NCBI RefSeq assembly: GCF_932526225.1
Contig: NC_064042.1
Coordinates: 12,039,040 to 12,103,039, forward strand
DNA length: 64,000 nucleotides
Direction: 5' to 3'
DNA from: Nematostella vectensis
Lineage: Eukaryota > Cnidaria > Anthozoa > Actiniaria > Edwardsiidae
Shown here: positions 1 through 18,700 of the stretch, piece after piece
How positions within the stretch are numbered: position 1 is the first letter of the stretch
Layout of the letters: every line of letters starts with the position of its first letter
Position numbers and translations under genes: made by a program
Notes under the pieces: model-generated
The model's database searches: none
What the model was told of the DNA's origin: nothing
The model's input: only the letters and a program-made list of their open reading frames with translations

Positions 1-650
1 TCCTTTTAAATAGCTTGCTGTTTAGTGTATTGGTTAAATATCCAAAACGATACAGTAGCTTGCTGTGTAGTGTTTGTGTTGAATGTTCGAAGTGTTACAG
101 TAGCTTGCTGTTTAGTGTCTTGGTTAAATGTCCGAAATGGTACAGTAGCTTGCTGTGTAGTGAATGGGTTAGATGTTCGAAGTATTACAGTAGCTTGCTG
201 TGTAGTTTTATTTTTTGTTAAACGTTCAAAGCGTTACAGTAGCTTGCTGTGTAGTGTTTGTGTTGAATGTTCGAAGTGTTACAGTAGCTTGCTGTTTAGT
301 GTCTGGATTAAATGTTCGAATTGTTACAGTAGCTTGCTGTGTAGTTTTTGTGTTAAATGTTCGAAGTGTTACAGTAGCTTTCTGTGAAGTGTTTGTGTTA
401 AATGTTTGAAGTTTTACAGTAGTTTGCTATTAGTGTTTGTGAATGTTCGTGTGTGTTCTACAGTAGATTGCTGTGTTTTTTGTGTTTGGTATTACAAGTG
501 CTACAGTAGCTTGCTGTTTAGTGTTTGTGTTAAATTTTCGAATTTTTTCAGTAGCCTGCTTTTGAGAATAACAAGTGGTACAGTAGCTTTCTGTGAAGTG
601 TTTGCACTGGATGTTTGAAGTGTTACAGTAACCTTTCTGTATGTTTGCAG
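1..650. repeat. 45-bp minisatellite
   Basis: Tandem array of a unit of about 45 bases that begins tacagtagcttgctgt and carries a variable half (tgtttgtgttaaatgttcgaag). It is already under way at the left edge and decays after about 430, with last recognisable pieces near 650-720. Because 45 is a multiple of three, open frames with a 15-residue period run through it; these are artefacts of the period, with no start, splice or family signal. Confidence 0.9.
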
Positions 651-803
651 TGTGAAGTGTGACGGCGAGGGTCTGTGTAGTGTTTGTGTTGGGTGTTTAG
701 TGTGTTTCTTTAGCTTGCTGCGTGGTGTAACACTGGTCCGGACCGTCGTGATGTTATAATACGTTTCTACTGCAGGAAGGCGTAGGCCAGCAGTGCCTTC
801 TAA

Positions 804-817
804 ATCACCATGGCAAC
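804..817 (+). promoter_or_regulatory. X-box (RFX site) upstream of the 76-aa gene
   Basis: The 14-mer ATCACCATGGCAAC matches the RFX X-box inverted repeat (GTNRCC AT RGYAAC type) apart from the first base. It lies 86 bases upstream of the ATG at 903. RFX factors are known regulators of ciliary genes through such sites. That the site is used here is inference; the convergent neighbour ZBBX has a similar site. Confidence 0.5.
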
Positions 818-902
818 TCATACATGACCAGCGGTCTCTCCACACACTTGACAGACTACCAGCATCCAATGCGGGTAAAATCTCCTGGAAAGCGTCGCTG
901 GG

Positions 903-3365
903 ATGGACATCAGTCGTCATGGAAACCAGAGAAACTGGACCGCCAAGTTCCGGGTAAGCAGAACCACAATTTCATGGGCAGGTATTCGTTGATGGGTTTT
1001 GACTGCGTGTCTTCGGTTTGTGTAAAAAAGATTGGGCTATAGCAAGCGCGTAGTAAGGGTGAGCGCACATTCTATGATTAGGCATCCAACAGGCCGCATT
1101 TCCTTTCAAAAGAAATGACACTCTCCCATCTCTGACAATACCTGGCTACGTTAGCTTTACCTTATAACTCTATCTTCTGATTTGGGTATGTGGCATGGTA
1201 ATAATTTGCCGAACTTCTCTAAGTGCTTCGACCAATCATCACTGTTCCCTTTATCTTCTACTAAAAAGCGGTTTTGTTATCTAGGAAAGGGATTTTAGCT
1301 AAATGGGACTAATTTTGGGGTAGACAACAAGAACACGCTAGATAAATCTAGCGCGAGGACAATTCTAAAGGAGGACGAGGTTTCTAATCCCCCCTGCTAA
1401 ACATAAAACAAGTTAATTATCAAGCGTATCAATACGAGACATCAATTTAAAAGTCTAGATCCAATGTGAAGAACGTAATATAATTATGTGTTTCAGAGAG
1501 TGAGAAGAACAGACTTTTGCATCGAAGGGTAAGTCTCTCGACAGGCAGTCAATGTCAGTAGTTCTATAAAGGAATGTATATGGAATTTATAACCGTAACT
1601 CGTAGCGGGCTTCAACCTCGATATACGAGCATTCTTTAAAAAATAAAACAAAGCAAGACTCAAACACGATATTTCAAGCTCTGTTTACCTTTTTACCAAT
1701 AAATATATATTTTTTCATCAACATAGACACCGCCATACATAGAATTAATGACAGTAGCCTTGGGCTGCCTGTGGTCTCTTAAGAATTGACGTCCCCATTT
1801 TCAAGTCCGACGCCTCGAACTAGCTCGACCTTTACTCGAGTTCTATAAAATAGTATACTATTCTTCCCTGGGTATTGTTGTTCATGAGATGGTAATAGGG
1901 TGTGGGGAATCGCTCTAGCCCGGGACACGCCCAAGCCAGGCAAAGGGTAAGGTGTGTGTGCTGGCGGTCAAGTCAATTCCGGCTTCCTACTAGGGGCGGG
2001 TGGGTGGGTCGCACATAAAAAAGTTTCCCCACCGGCAGCTTCGAATAGAGTGACAATGGTACCACGTGAACATCCCTTTTTTTACTCATTTACATAATCC
2101 CAGGGAATCAATTACCAAAGCAACTTGAGTTTGCATAGCACCACCAATAAGAAGTTTTCCAGATTATGTCCTGTGGAATTTTAGCGCAAAAGCGAGGCAA
2201 GTAGAAGTTTGTTTACAGCCAGTGACGCCATTAGCCAATAGTATTCATTCATGGGGAGCCGGTATTTTCTCCCATGCTGCAGTGCGCTACTACTCTACAT
2301 GAATGTAAAAGCGGTTGTAAATGTAAATGTTTGTCATTTGTATAGCGCTCTTTAACATACGAAATGATCAAATGCGCTTCACATGTGACTGACTTTACTC
2401 GTCAGTGTGTAGATACGGACTGATCCACGCAGTTTACAATCATGAGTGAGTTAGTGTGTTAGCATTGTCACTGAAGATGGCACCACAGGCCAGCGTCCCC
2501 AGCGGTTATTTTACGTCCCCCAATACAGGTTAATGATGTGCGATGAGAGACGGGACCTCCGGCTTAACGTCCTTATCCGAAAAGACGAGGAATTCACAGT
2601 TCCCAATGTAGAGAGCCAGGTCTATTTCACCTCTGAAAAATCCCAAGTTGATCTGACAAGGGCTCGAACCCCGGCCCTCTTGCTTGAGAAGCGAAGGCCG
2701 TACGACCCCCCCCCCCCCCCCCCCGTACCAATGAGCTATCGCGCCACTCTCTTACTTTTGGCACTATTGCAAAACAAGGGCCTGTTGACATGAAGAGCAA
2801 GGGGGGAGGTGGGCGAGTTATTTCGGGCCAAGTGAAAACTCCATACTTTACTGTTGTTCAAAAATCAACGTTCACATGCGAAACAAGACAACTCGGGGCC
2901 CCTAGAAGGTAGGTATAACCCTGGGACAGAGTTGTCTTGCTCCATGTGAACGGCTCACACCGAGTTGTCCCGTGGGGTACGGACAACTTTGACTTCAGTA
3001 TGCATATGTTTTGAACGATTTCGTGTCATTTCGATAATCAAGGGGCGGCTACAATGTGCTATTCATCCTAAACCTACGGTCATCTCGGGCTTGATTTTAA
3101 GCATGTGAACCCAAGCCAGAGTTGTCCATACCCCGAAACAACCCTCTTCACGTGAACAGGCCCTAAGTGATTTTTATTCTTTCAGAATTCCACGCTTCCC
3201 GTCATCCCCACCGCCGATATGTACAGTACAGAAACAAGCTCTAATTTCCGGACTCCTACAGAGATACCACAGGCCATCCGGGAGCCGGAAAGTGTTTTTA
3301 AGTACCGACATAGGAAAAGTGATGTTACCCCATTTTCCCCAGTTATTCTTAGATCAAACAAATAA
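903..3365 (+). CDS. Small basic two-exon protein, candidate ciliary component
   Basis: Two exons: 903-953 (17 codons, donor gtaagc) and 3186-3365 (59 codons plus TAA, acceptor tttcag). The phase is 0 at the junction, giving 76 residues. The protein is basic, has no signal peptide or membrane span, and is rich in Thr, Pro, Arg and Ser (for example FRTPTEIPQAIREPESVFKY). Short proteins of this kind occur among microtubule inner proteins of axonemes, but I do not recognise the family. Support for a real gene is the clean splice pair, the X-box 86 bases upstream and an AATAAA at 3361-3366 that overlaps the stop codon. The other frames of exon 1 do not splice in phase to the open frame of exon 2. 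A longer 5' UTR or extra upstream exon is possible. Confidence 0.55.
2318..2755 (-). mobile_element. tRNA-derived SINE
   Basis: Read on the minus strand, a tRNA-like head comes first: an A-box-like GATAGCTCATTGGTA and a B box GGTTCGAGCCC (complement around 2655-2740), interrupted by a run of about 19 C on the plus strand near 2705. The tail at 2330-2390 contains the tagcgctctttaacat / caaatgcgcttcacat motif seen in many invertebrate SINEs. It sits in the intron of the 76-aa gene. The tRNA fold is not intact, so this is not a functional tRNA gene. Confidence 0.55.
2778..3163. mobile_element. Inverted-repeat MITE, 386 bp
   Basis: The ends are GGGCCTGTTGACATGAAGAG and the inverted CTCTTCACGTGAACAGGCCC. 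Internal pieces such as gagttgtc and its complement also recur in inverted order. There is no coding capacity. It lies in the intron of the 76-aa gene, ending 22 bases before the second exon. Confidence 0.75.
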
Positions 3366-3385
3366 ACTAACTCGTTGATTTTATT
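3361..3385. terminator. Facing poly(A) signals of convergent genes
   Basis: AATAAA on the plus strand at 3361-3366 overlaps the TAA of the 76-aa gene. TTTATT at 3380-3385 is AATAAA on the minus strand and is the first such hexamer I see downstream of the ZBBX stop codon. The two transcripts would therefore end almost on top of each other. Other hexamers (for example plus strand near 3496) could be used instead. Confidence 0.4.
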
Positions 3386-3595
3386 TGAAAAAGTAATAAC
3401 AACACAATGCGTTATTTTTTTTTTTTAAATTAAATATATATATTTTAGCCGTAAACTATGCTGGTTAAATTTGCAGAACAATGAATGTGTCTGACCAATA
3501 AAGAGGCAGACAGTTCAACGACGTGATTTCATTGGCTTTTCTTTTCACTGTATTTAGAATGGAGCCTTCGCTTATCGCTGCATTGCCCTTATCAC

Positions 3596-3875
3596 GCACT
3601 GAGCACGTGATCACTTAAGACTCAAGACGTGATCACATCAAAACGTCCACGTGCTATTATTGAGCCTTCACTCCATCTTCCCGCTTTTAAACATAGCATC
3701 TTTATCGTGACATGATTGTCACAAGCCGAGCACATGATCACAAGTAACTGTCCACGTGCTTTTCACTCCATCATCCCGCTTTTAATAGTCATTTCTATAT
3801 CGCCCAGCAGTCACTGCTCTAGATTGTCATGTCTTTCACGAGTGGGGCACGTGATCACATCAAACTGTCCACGTG

Positions 3876-3905
<30 letters not shown>
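3596..3905. repeat. Three-copy ~120-bp repeat reaching into the ZBBX stop
   Basis: Three diverged copies begin near 3600, 3725 and 3845. Each carries (g)agcac(g/a)tgatcac, then a short spacer, gtccacgtgct, and a segment ending in ttcactcc and cccgctttta. The third copy spans the ZBBX stop codon at 3876-3878 and continues into its last codons. Confidence 0.6.
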
Positions 3906-10917
<7,012 letters not shown>

Positions 10918-11095
10918 GCTGGATTCTATAGTCATTCCAGTCAAACTCCTAACCGTGTGGGTGCCGAAATTTTGGAGCTATAAGGTGAAACAAACCCTGC
11001 TTATTTCAAATCTTATATTCTCTCCTCTGGCATCGGAGGTTTGTTATGGCCGCCGCGCTTTCGTAAATGGTCACGTGACCAGAGGTAAATGTTGA

Positions 11096-11109
11096 CTTGT
11101 CATGGCAAC
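11096..11109 (+). promoter_or_regulatory. X-box (RFX site) upstream of ZBBX
   Basis: CTTGTCATGGCAAC matches 12 of 14 positions of the palindromic X-box GTTGCCATGGCAAC and lies 179 bases upstream of the ZBBX start codon. RFX control of ciliary genes is established; use of this site is inferred. The rest of the ZBBX-exchanger interval (10918-12485) shows no gene that I can support. Confidence 0.5.
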
Positions 11110-12485
11110 GGGTTGCTGGACTCAGTCGCTACTCTATTTCACCCTGCACAGGGCACCCATCCGATAACCATCACTTGTTTGATTACAGGACAAAAAAAAT
11201 ATGTTGAGATTTTGCCCTTGCTAAAGGCGGAACTCCTGAATATATATAATTTTACAAACTGTGGAGAAGTCGCAAAATCCAAATAAGCAGAAAGTGTTAA
11301 AATTCCATTCGAACGAGACAGATTATTTTAGAATTTTAACGTTGCATCTCTTTGCAATAATTTCCCGAAAAAAAAAAAATTTGTTCCACCGATTTCGCCC
11401 CCTCCCCTCAAGAAAAATTCTGGGTACGGGCCTGCTAAAGTAATATCGTACAGGGAACTAGAATGTTGTCAGAGAGGGGCAGAGAGTTTTTTTTATTTTA
11501 TTAATTGTATAATCAATTAAATCAAGGGGACGTCGCACAAGCCAGATTGAAAACCTTGATTTTTCCGTTTATGATAACCAATAAAACGATAATACAAGAA
11601 AAGAGAAAGTAAATGTGCTGGAAAAATATTTTATTGTTCGAGAAGAGAGATACGACAAATACAAGAGATACCTCCAGACAGACAGAAAGACAGGACGGCG
11701 CATCCCACAGGAACCCCCTCGCGGCCACGAGGAATTTATCGCATAATTCACAACTTTCTATACATTTTCTATACACATGGTGCTATGCGTAGTCTCCTGC
11801 GCAGCCGGAATCGACCAATCACAATTTGGTTTCCATACCCTGAAACCGTTCGCGCCATATCTAGTGAACCAATCAAAACATGCGTAAAATCTAGAAAATC
11901 GTTCGTGGGATACTGACCCATAAGGATGTGCAGCAGGAGACTTTGCGCTGCTGCTAACACCGAAACTAATATTCAATTGTAGAGTGTTTATGTAGACATT
12001 TATTATTCATTGAACCCGATTCATTAAAAAAATCGGAAAATAGACAGATCCGAGTAGAAATACGAAGTAAAACATGTTGGAAATAAATAGTACCATATTA
12101 TTTGAGTACATAGAGTTGCCATAAGGTTGCTATCAATGTATTTTTTTCTCGCGACATCACCAACCAATAAGGTATCGGCTTAGATTCTGCATAATGACGT
12201 AAGATTATTAAATGAGAAGACAGGTGTATAGAGTTTATCCCAAGAGAAACACGAGTATGTTTAACAGCTAAAACTACTTCAGATGTGGCCCTTGGGCGAA
12301 CATAAACTGATATCAGTGGCGGGGAACTGAATAATGCGGCTACCAAAATATTAAATTAGCCAAATATCACTCTAGACAGCTGATATATAACGACTATAGA
12401 ATGTTTTAATTTTCTTGCATTTTTAAAAACAACATTAATTTATTCCTGGGCAAAGGTTCTATCGTCAAGCTTCACTTAGGAACAA

Positions 12486-12723
12486 ATGGCATATATGTCC
12501 GTAATATGCGGCCTTTTGGTCATAGTTGAGCGAGTTGGGCCTGCATGGGGCGCCAAGGGACTGGAGAAGCACTGGGATAGAAAAACTACTAGAGGCCACG
12601 AACTCGACAGCATTAATCTGCTAATCTACATTGGACTTCTGCTGTTAACAATCATAACTCAATGGATTTTCAAGCGCTATCGTTTTTGGTACGTTCACTA
12701 CACTGGACTGGCTCTTGCGTATG
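12486..12723 (+). CDS. Exchanger alternative first exon 1a
   Basis: ATG at 12486 and donor gtaagt after 12723, ending in phase 1 within a Gly codon exactly like exon 1b. It encodes a hydrophobic leader, a charged linker and a first membrane helix, ending [13 protein letters not shown]. The family motif RFLHETG is changed here to WYVHYTG. It cannot be spliced in series with exon 1b, because exon 1b lacks an acceptor and carries its own ATG. Confidence 0.75.
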
Positions 12724-15700
12724 GTAAGTATTCTAAATTTTCTATATTTTTTCATATCATTTTTTTATTTTATTTACACTAGCTTTTGAGACTCTTTTAA
12801 ATTGTATTATTTTAATATTCTTAATATGGCATCTTCGGACACGTGGGGTAATTGCCCAGACAACAGATTGTTAAATTGAAATCGCTTGAGATCTCCAGCC
12901 TTGCTAAATGTGTGTATGTGTTAGCCTGCGTAGCGGCTTTGTAGCTCTCAAGGGAAGGGAAGGGGGGGGAATGTTATTCCAACCCCTCCCCCCACCACCA
13001 CCACTTCCCAATCAATAGTTTCGACACACCACAAGTTAAACTTGCTCGGTACTTACGAAAAATATCATGTAGAAGTTTTCATCACGAAAACTTTACCTAT
13101 ACTAGTGAGGGTTTTTTGTCGTACAACCTTATATTTTTGATAAAGCATTCGTGTTGCGCGGGGTCTGGCACTAGTGGCTGATTTTCCATCATGGCGGCCG
13201 GGGGAAGGTTGTGTCAAGTTGCGGCATCTCTTGCTATGATGATGCTTTCATTGCATAGCGCTCTCGCGAGTGACGACCTAGGAAGAAAACTAGAGAAAAA
13301 AGCCTCAAGAAAGGAAAGCACGTACAGCAAGCTTGACACAGCGTTCTTGTTGCTTATGATGGCTCTGCTTATCGTCACTGTGTTGACCATTTGGTTGTTC
13401 AAAGTAAAGAGGTTCCGGTTTCTTCACGAGACTGGCGTATGCATGATTTACGGTAGGCTTGTAGTATCTGCGAGTTTATATGAATAAGCTGTGACTACTT
13501 GTTTACCCGGAACTGGTCTTTGAGATGTTTGTAAAGCCGCTCCCGTCTTTGACCAAAAACGACATTCAATCCCCTCTCTTCTTTGACGAATCGAGAGATT
13601 CCAGACCTCACACAAGTCAAGAACACAGTTTTTAAAATCTCTGAAACTACTGAATACCTCAGAATCTCCTGTACGAGGCCTTGGTTGTTTGTTTAAGATA
13701 TTTCTAGTGGTCTAACTTGCGTGCTTCGTGCAATTTTGCGTCTTCAGTTGGACAGGTGTTGTTGTTTGTGCTGATGTTCCCGGAAATGCTCAAATGTCAT
13801 GTCATATCTAACCACATGGCGTGATCTTAGTAGAATACGAAACTGTTATTAGACAAAAAGCGCTTATTTTAAAGCTGTCTTTCTTGAAATAACTTCAATA
13901 TTATAGCAATTGCAATATTTTGACTATTTCATTATATGTTTATATAACAATAATCTTATATATAAAAAGTGGAATGAATTTATTTTCATGTCTTCATTAA
14001 AAAAACTAGATCTAGTATATAGCTGATATGTACAGTAGCTAACCACTCCAATTTTGTTACTGTCTAATCATTATTCACTTCCTTGATCTTTGTTGCCCAG
14101 TGGGGAATTTGCCCCCCCCCCCCCCCCCCCCCCCTTGAACCCCTCCCTTCCCACCCTTTTTTGAACCTTGAGAGAGATATGGTTATAGTGAATGTCATGT
14201 CTGAAATCTGGCTACTAAGTAAAAAAAGCGGAAGGTCAAGCAAATTGCATACACTAAAAGATAACATAAAGCTCTAGAAGATAAAGGTTTACAGGAGAAT
14301 TATCATGTTTATCAAATAACATGCTAAATCAATTTTCTTGTACTTTAGGAATGATAACTGGCTTAGTGATTAAATATGCTGGTGGCATAAAGAAATCCCA
14401 TTATACAGTTAACTGTACCATGCCTGGCGCCAAGGATATTATCTGGATGCAAGTACAAAATGGAACCAGATACTCTTATAAACTCTCTGGCCCTGTGTTA
14501 CCCACAGAAGGGGGAGGAGAGTTAGAGGAAAAGGTATATTCTGTAATCACTTGAATAAGCCCCTTCCCTAAATAAGCGCAGGGCAGTACTACCTGAAAAT
14601 ATTAACACAGACAAGTCCATGTTACTTACTAGTCTTCCCGTTTTTATTCTGACAGATTTGTATAATACATTACTGTGCTTCAAAATGTTTGGTGCAGATT
14701 ATGCCTTCTGGGTTGCAATACCTCTACCTACAGTACCACCACATTTTATCATTATAAAGTTTTCCTTTGGTTCTGGGAGGATTTTGATATAAGCACCTCC
14801 CCTAAAGTGCCTTTCAAGGAACATGATGATTTTGGGAGAGATCTAGATTTTATTTGCAAGGGGATACATGTTTCAGATTAAACATTACCTCTTTGCTATG
14901 GCTTGTAGGGATGGTAAAAGTTCTGTGCAGCTCACTAAGTTCTGTCTACGTTTTTGTTTTGTAGGCTGTGTTTGATCCTGAGATCTTCTTCTTTGTTCTT
15001 CTTCCACCAATTATATTCTTTGCTGGTTATGATATGAAAAAGGTTAATATGTGTACTGGCTGTCATATTTACCTTGATGTCCAATTTATTTATGTTTGAC
15101 AACTCACACGAAAACTGACCTTAGAGCCTTTTCGTTCCATGAGTTAGCCAGCATTGTGGGTGCTTACATTCCATTATCAAGGCAAAACAGGACCTTAGTG
15201 GGTGGGGTACTGGGGGCACATGCAAAAGCATTATGAAGCATAAGAAAAAAGTGACAACAGTAAAAGAGCTGAATCTTTTGATTTTCAATGTTGATGAAAC
15301 TCGAGACATTATAAACTAAGCACTATAGGTTCAAAGTAGCCTCTCTATCCTCTTAGTATCAAGAATAGTTTTCAAACAAAGTACACAAGTGTTTCTGTTT
15401 GGTTTGGTTGTGATTATGGGTGCTAGTAGGGGATCGAATGGCAAAGTTGCAACAATGCTTCACATCTAAACAGTATCCACTACCACTCGCCTCTCAAGAA
15501 ATAGTTTGATATTTACTCTGATAGATTGCATTCTACAATGCAGGAGCATGCATTCTGTTCCAGAGGCAAAAGCTTTCTGTGATGCAGTTGGGAGCATCTT
15601 GGCATGGGCATGAGTTTGACCAGATAACTGAACATACTTGTACTGTACATATGTACAACATTCATGCAATATATATTTTGTTTGCACTTCACAGTTGTTG

Positions 15701-18700
15701 AGCTGTTAAAAGGGGAAGAGCTATCTTTTGATATTCATGTTATCCCATGTTTATATTGTTTTATGTTTTGTTTTCCTAGAGATTCTTTTTTAGGAATATT
15801 GGGGCTATCCTAGCATATGCTTTTGCTGGCACTACAATTTCCTGCATGGTATTTGGGTAAGTTTACTCTTCATCACAATTGATGCCAGAATTTTAGTTAC
15901 TATAAACTATAGTTAGTGCCTGCAAGGTATTTATCAGGAATCCAGGGACGGTATAGTAGAAGGAGGGAGTAAGGAATGTTTATAGTGTGAACTATTTTGA
16001 CAGCTGATTTCTAGATAGATAGATATGTTTGTTTATTTAACTGCCTTTGGCAGTTCATTTACAATAAACTGAATAAGAGGCACCAGTCAGAACACATAGG
16101 ATGGACAAGTTACGTATTACATTATTATTATTATTGTTTAGGGTGATAGTGTATGCATACACAAAGTTTGCAACAGTGTACAAGGACTTTGATTTCCTGG
16201 AATGTCTACTGTTTGGTGCGCTTATATCAGCCACAGATCCAGGTATGACACATTTTTTAACTTAAGACAGGATTATCGGTTCCAACAATGCATGTTAGGG
16301 CCACTGTGCCCTAATTTATCCCGATGTGCTGATTAGTTTTCATTGCATGGAATATCAGTTTCACAATGGTCACAGCAATGTGTACTGTGCCCAATACCTT
16401 CAGTCAGAATGGCTGAATTGTTTTCCTTTGATCCCTGGACAATTCGAATTGGAAAGCTGTGATAACTAATTGGAACAATATCAGTCAAGCAATAGATATT
16501 ATAATATATCAAGATATTCAAATGTTCAATCAAGCATTATAAACCATATTCACGTTTAGAATCCTAACATATGTATTAGAATGTCCCATCTTGATATTGA
16601 GAAACAGAAGATTCTAGTAATGCCTGGTGCATACTAGTGACATAACGGCATAACAACAATGGCGCAAGCACTCTTTCAAGCCCGACATAAGGACATGGAC
16701 ATAATGACATGAAAGAAAAAACATGTTTTTTTCACTTATATGTCAAAATGTCGAACCATTCACACTTGAACATATGAACATAAGGGTGCACGCGCCTATG
16801 TCATTATGTCGTTATGTCACTAGTGTGTACCAGGCATATGCTCACATCCTTTAACAAGTCAAATTCACGGCTGAGAAACAGATACTATCCATGTCTCAAC
16901 CGGGAATCTAACCCATTTCATCAGAGGTGAGAAGTCACATATTTATGCTGAGGCATTAACACACTGGGCCACCTGAATCCTACGGTACTGTATAAGGTGT
17001 TTCCATGGGCCCCACCCTGTAACTACTGTATTTCCTTTGTGTTTTCAGTGACCATTCTGGCTATCTTTCATGACCTCCATGTGGACGTGGATCTTTATGC
17101 ATTGGTGTTTGGTGAAAGCGTGATGAATGACGCTGTTGCTATTGTATTGTTTAGGTAAGCTTTAGGATAATTAATGGTAGCCATTGCTTTTTCTTCAGAC
17201 CACAATTATACATGATGCTCAAGATAAAGAACATCTCCAGTTTGAGGGGAGCCTAAGTTATCAGAGCTTGAGTATCTAGGGTTCCCCTGTATGTATAATG
17301 CACATTTACATCACATGTCATAACCTGGATAGTCTGCATATAGAAAAACTCCAAGTCAACATACTGAAACAAAGTACAGTCCCACATTTAAGAACACACA
17401 TTTACATAACATGTCTTAACCTGGATTGTTGGCATGGAAAAAAGTCAACTAAATACAGTCGCACAAGTAGGAGTTTACTGTTTACACAACACAAAATGAA
17501 GATGAGGCGAAGAAGCATTTGTTTGTGATAGTAGATTTTGTCAGCAATGTACTGTATATAGTATTACCATGTTATGTCATTGATAGTATTTGACACTTTT
17601 TTTAGAAGCTTTTTAGACTAAGTGTGAACATAGTTAATAGGCCTCTATTAACTATGTTATGAAAAATGCCGAATTGCTTAATCCATTTAAATGGTTGTCT
17701 GCCAGTTGTCTACACTATTGAGCCAGTGAAATAATGCACAAATTCAAGTTAAAAATGTGCATAAAGCAACATTTCAGCCAGCTTTGAGCTCTTTTGCATC
17801 CAACAAAATTTGCTGGCAGTTGCGAGTCAGGGACATCCATGCATTTAGAAACAAGATACAGTAGATCTACTGAATTGTGTCTGTTGATACATTTAGTTGT
17901 TCTGTAAGACACTAGTCGAGCTTGTTTCCCTGTTCCCAGGTCTATAGAGTCTTATCTCCTTGATAATGCATCCGGTGTGTTCCAAGTTGACAAGTTCTTC
18001 TCTTCTGTCGGGGTCTTCATTGGAGTGTTCTCTGGTTCATTCTTCCTAGGATTTCTAATGGGGCTTGTCACTGCTCTTGTATCCTTTGTTATAAAGTACA
18101 ATTGTTTATGATATTAGAGGGCTATACATACCCTAGGCCTATAAGTTGTCTTTTTTGGCAGGTCCATGGAACAAAATAATATAAAAAAGGTGGTCTCAAA
18201 CAATTAACTGTGACATCCTTCATATACATTACTTACATACAGTAGAACACCCACTGATTATTCCTTTACTAAAACATAGATAACAAAACTTACCAAAATA
18301 TCAGACTTCCCACTTCTAGAAACTGCACTGTTCTTTTTGCTTTCTTGGTCAACCTTCTTAATGGCAGAAGCAGCAGGATTAACAGGTTTGTTCAAACAGA
18401 GCTTGAAGCACTAGGGTGGGGCTAGGGGGTCCTTTGACCCCCTTCCCCTTTTTGAGAGTTTTGTTGTTAGAAATATTTGTTTGAGTCATTAGTAGCAACT
18501 GCTCTGTCTGGGGTCAAAACCCCCTCACATTGAAAGTCACTTTGTTTGAAGAAAATAAATGTCTGAGGGACGGGAGGTACTGTTCATGTGCCATCGCCTG
18601 CTTGACTTTGCTGACGTGACAAATTCAACTCAGCTTGAATTATCGATAGATCTACGGTATGTGACCTACCAAAAAACCACTGGATCAGTTATAAGCTGTC

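Noticed and set aside
501-920. Minus-strand open frame of 139 codons
   Set aside because: Half of it is the 45-bp minisatellite, the rest is antisense to the X-box region and exon 1 of the 76-aa gene; no family match or splice support.
824-1042. Plus-strand open frame starting at 824
   Set aside because: It looks protein-like, but its phase at the donor (953) leads to an early stop in the second exon; the frame from ATG 903 splices correctly.
2640-2750. tRNA gene on the minus strand
   Set aside because: A- and B-box-like motifs are present but a poly-C run interrupts the fold and a SINE tail follows; read as a SINE head.
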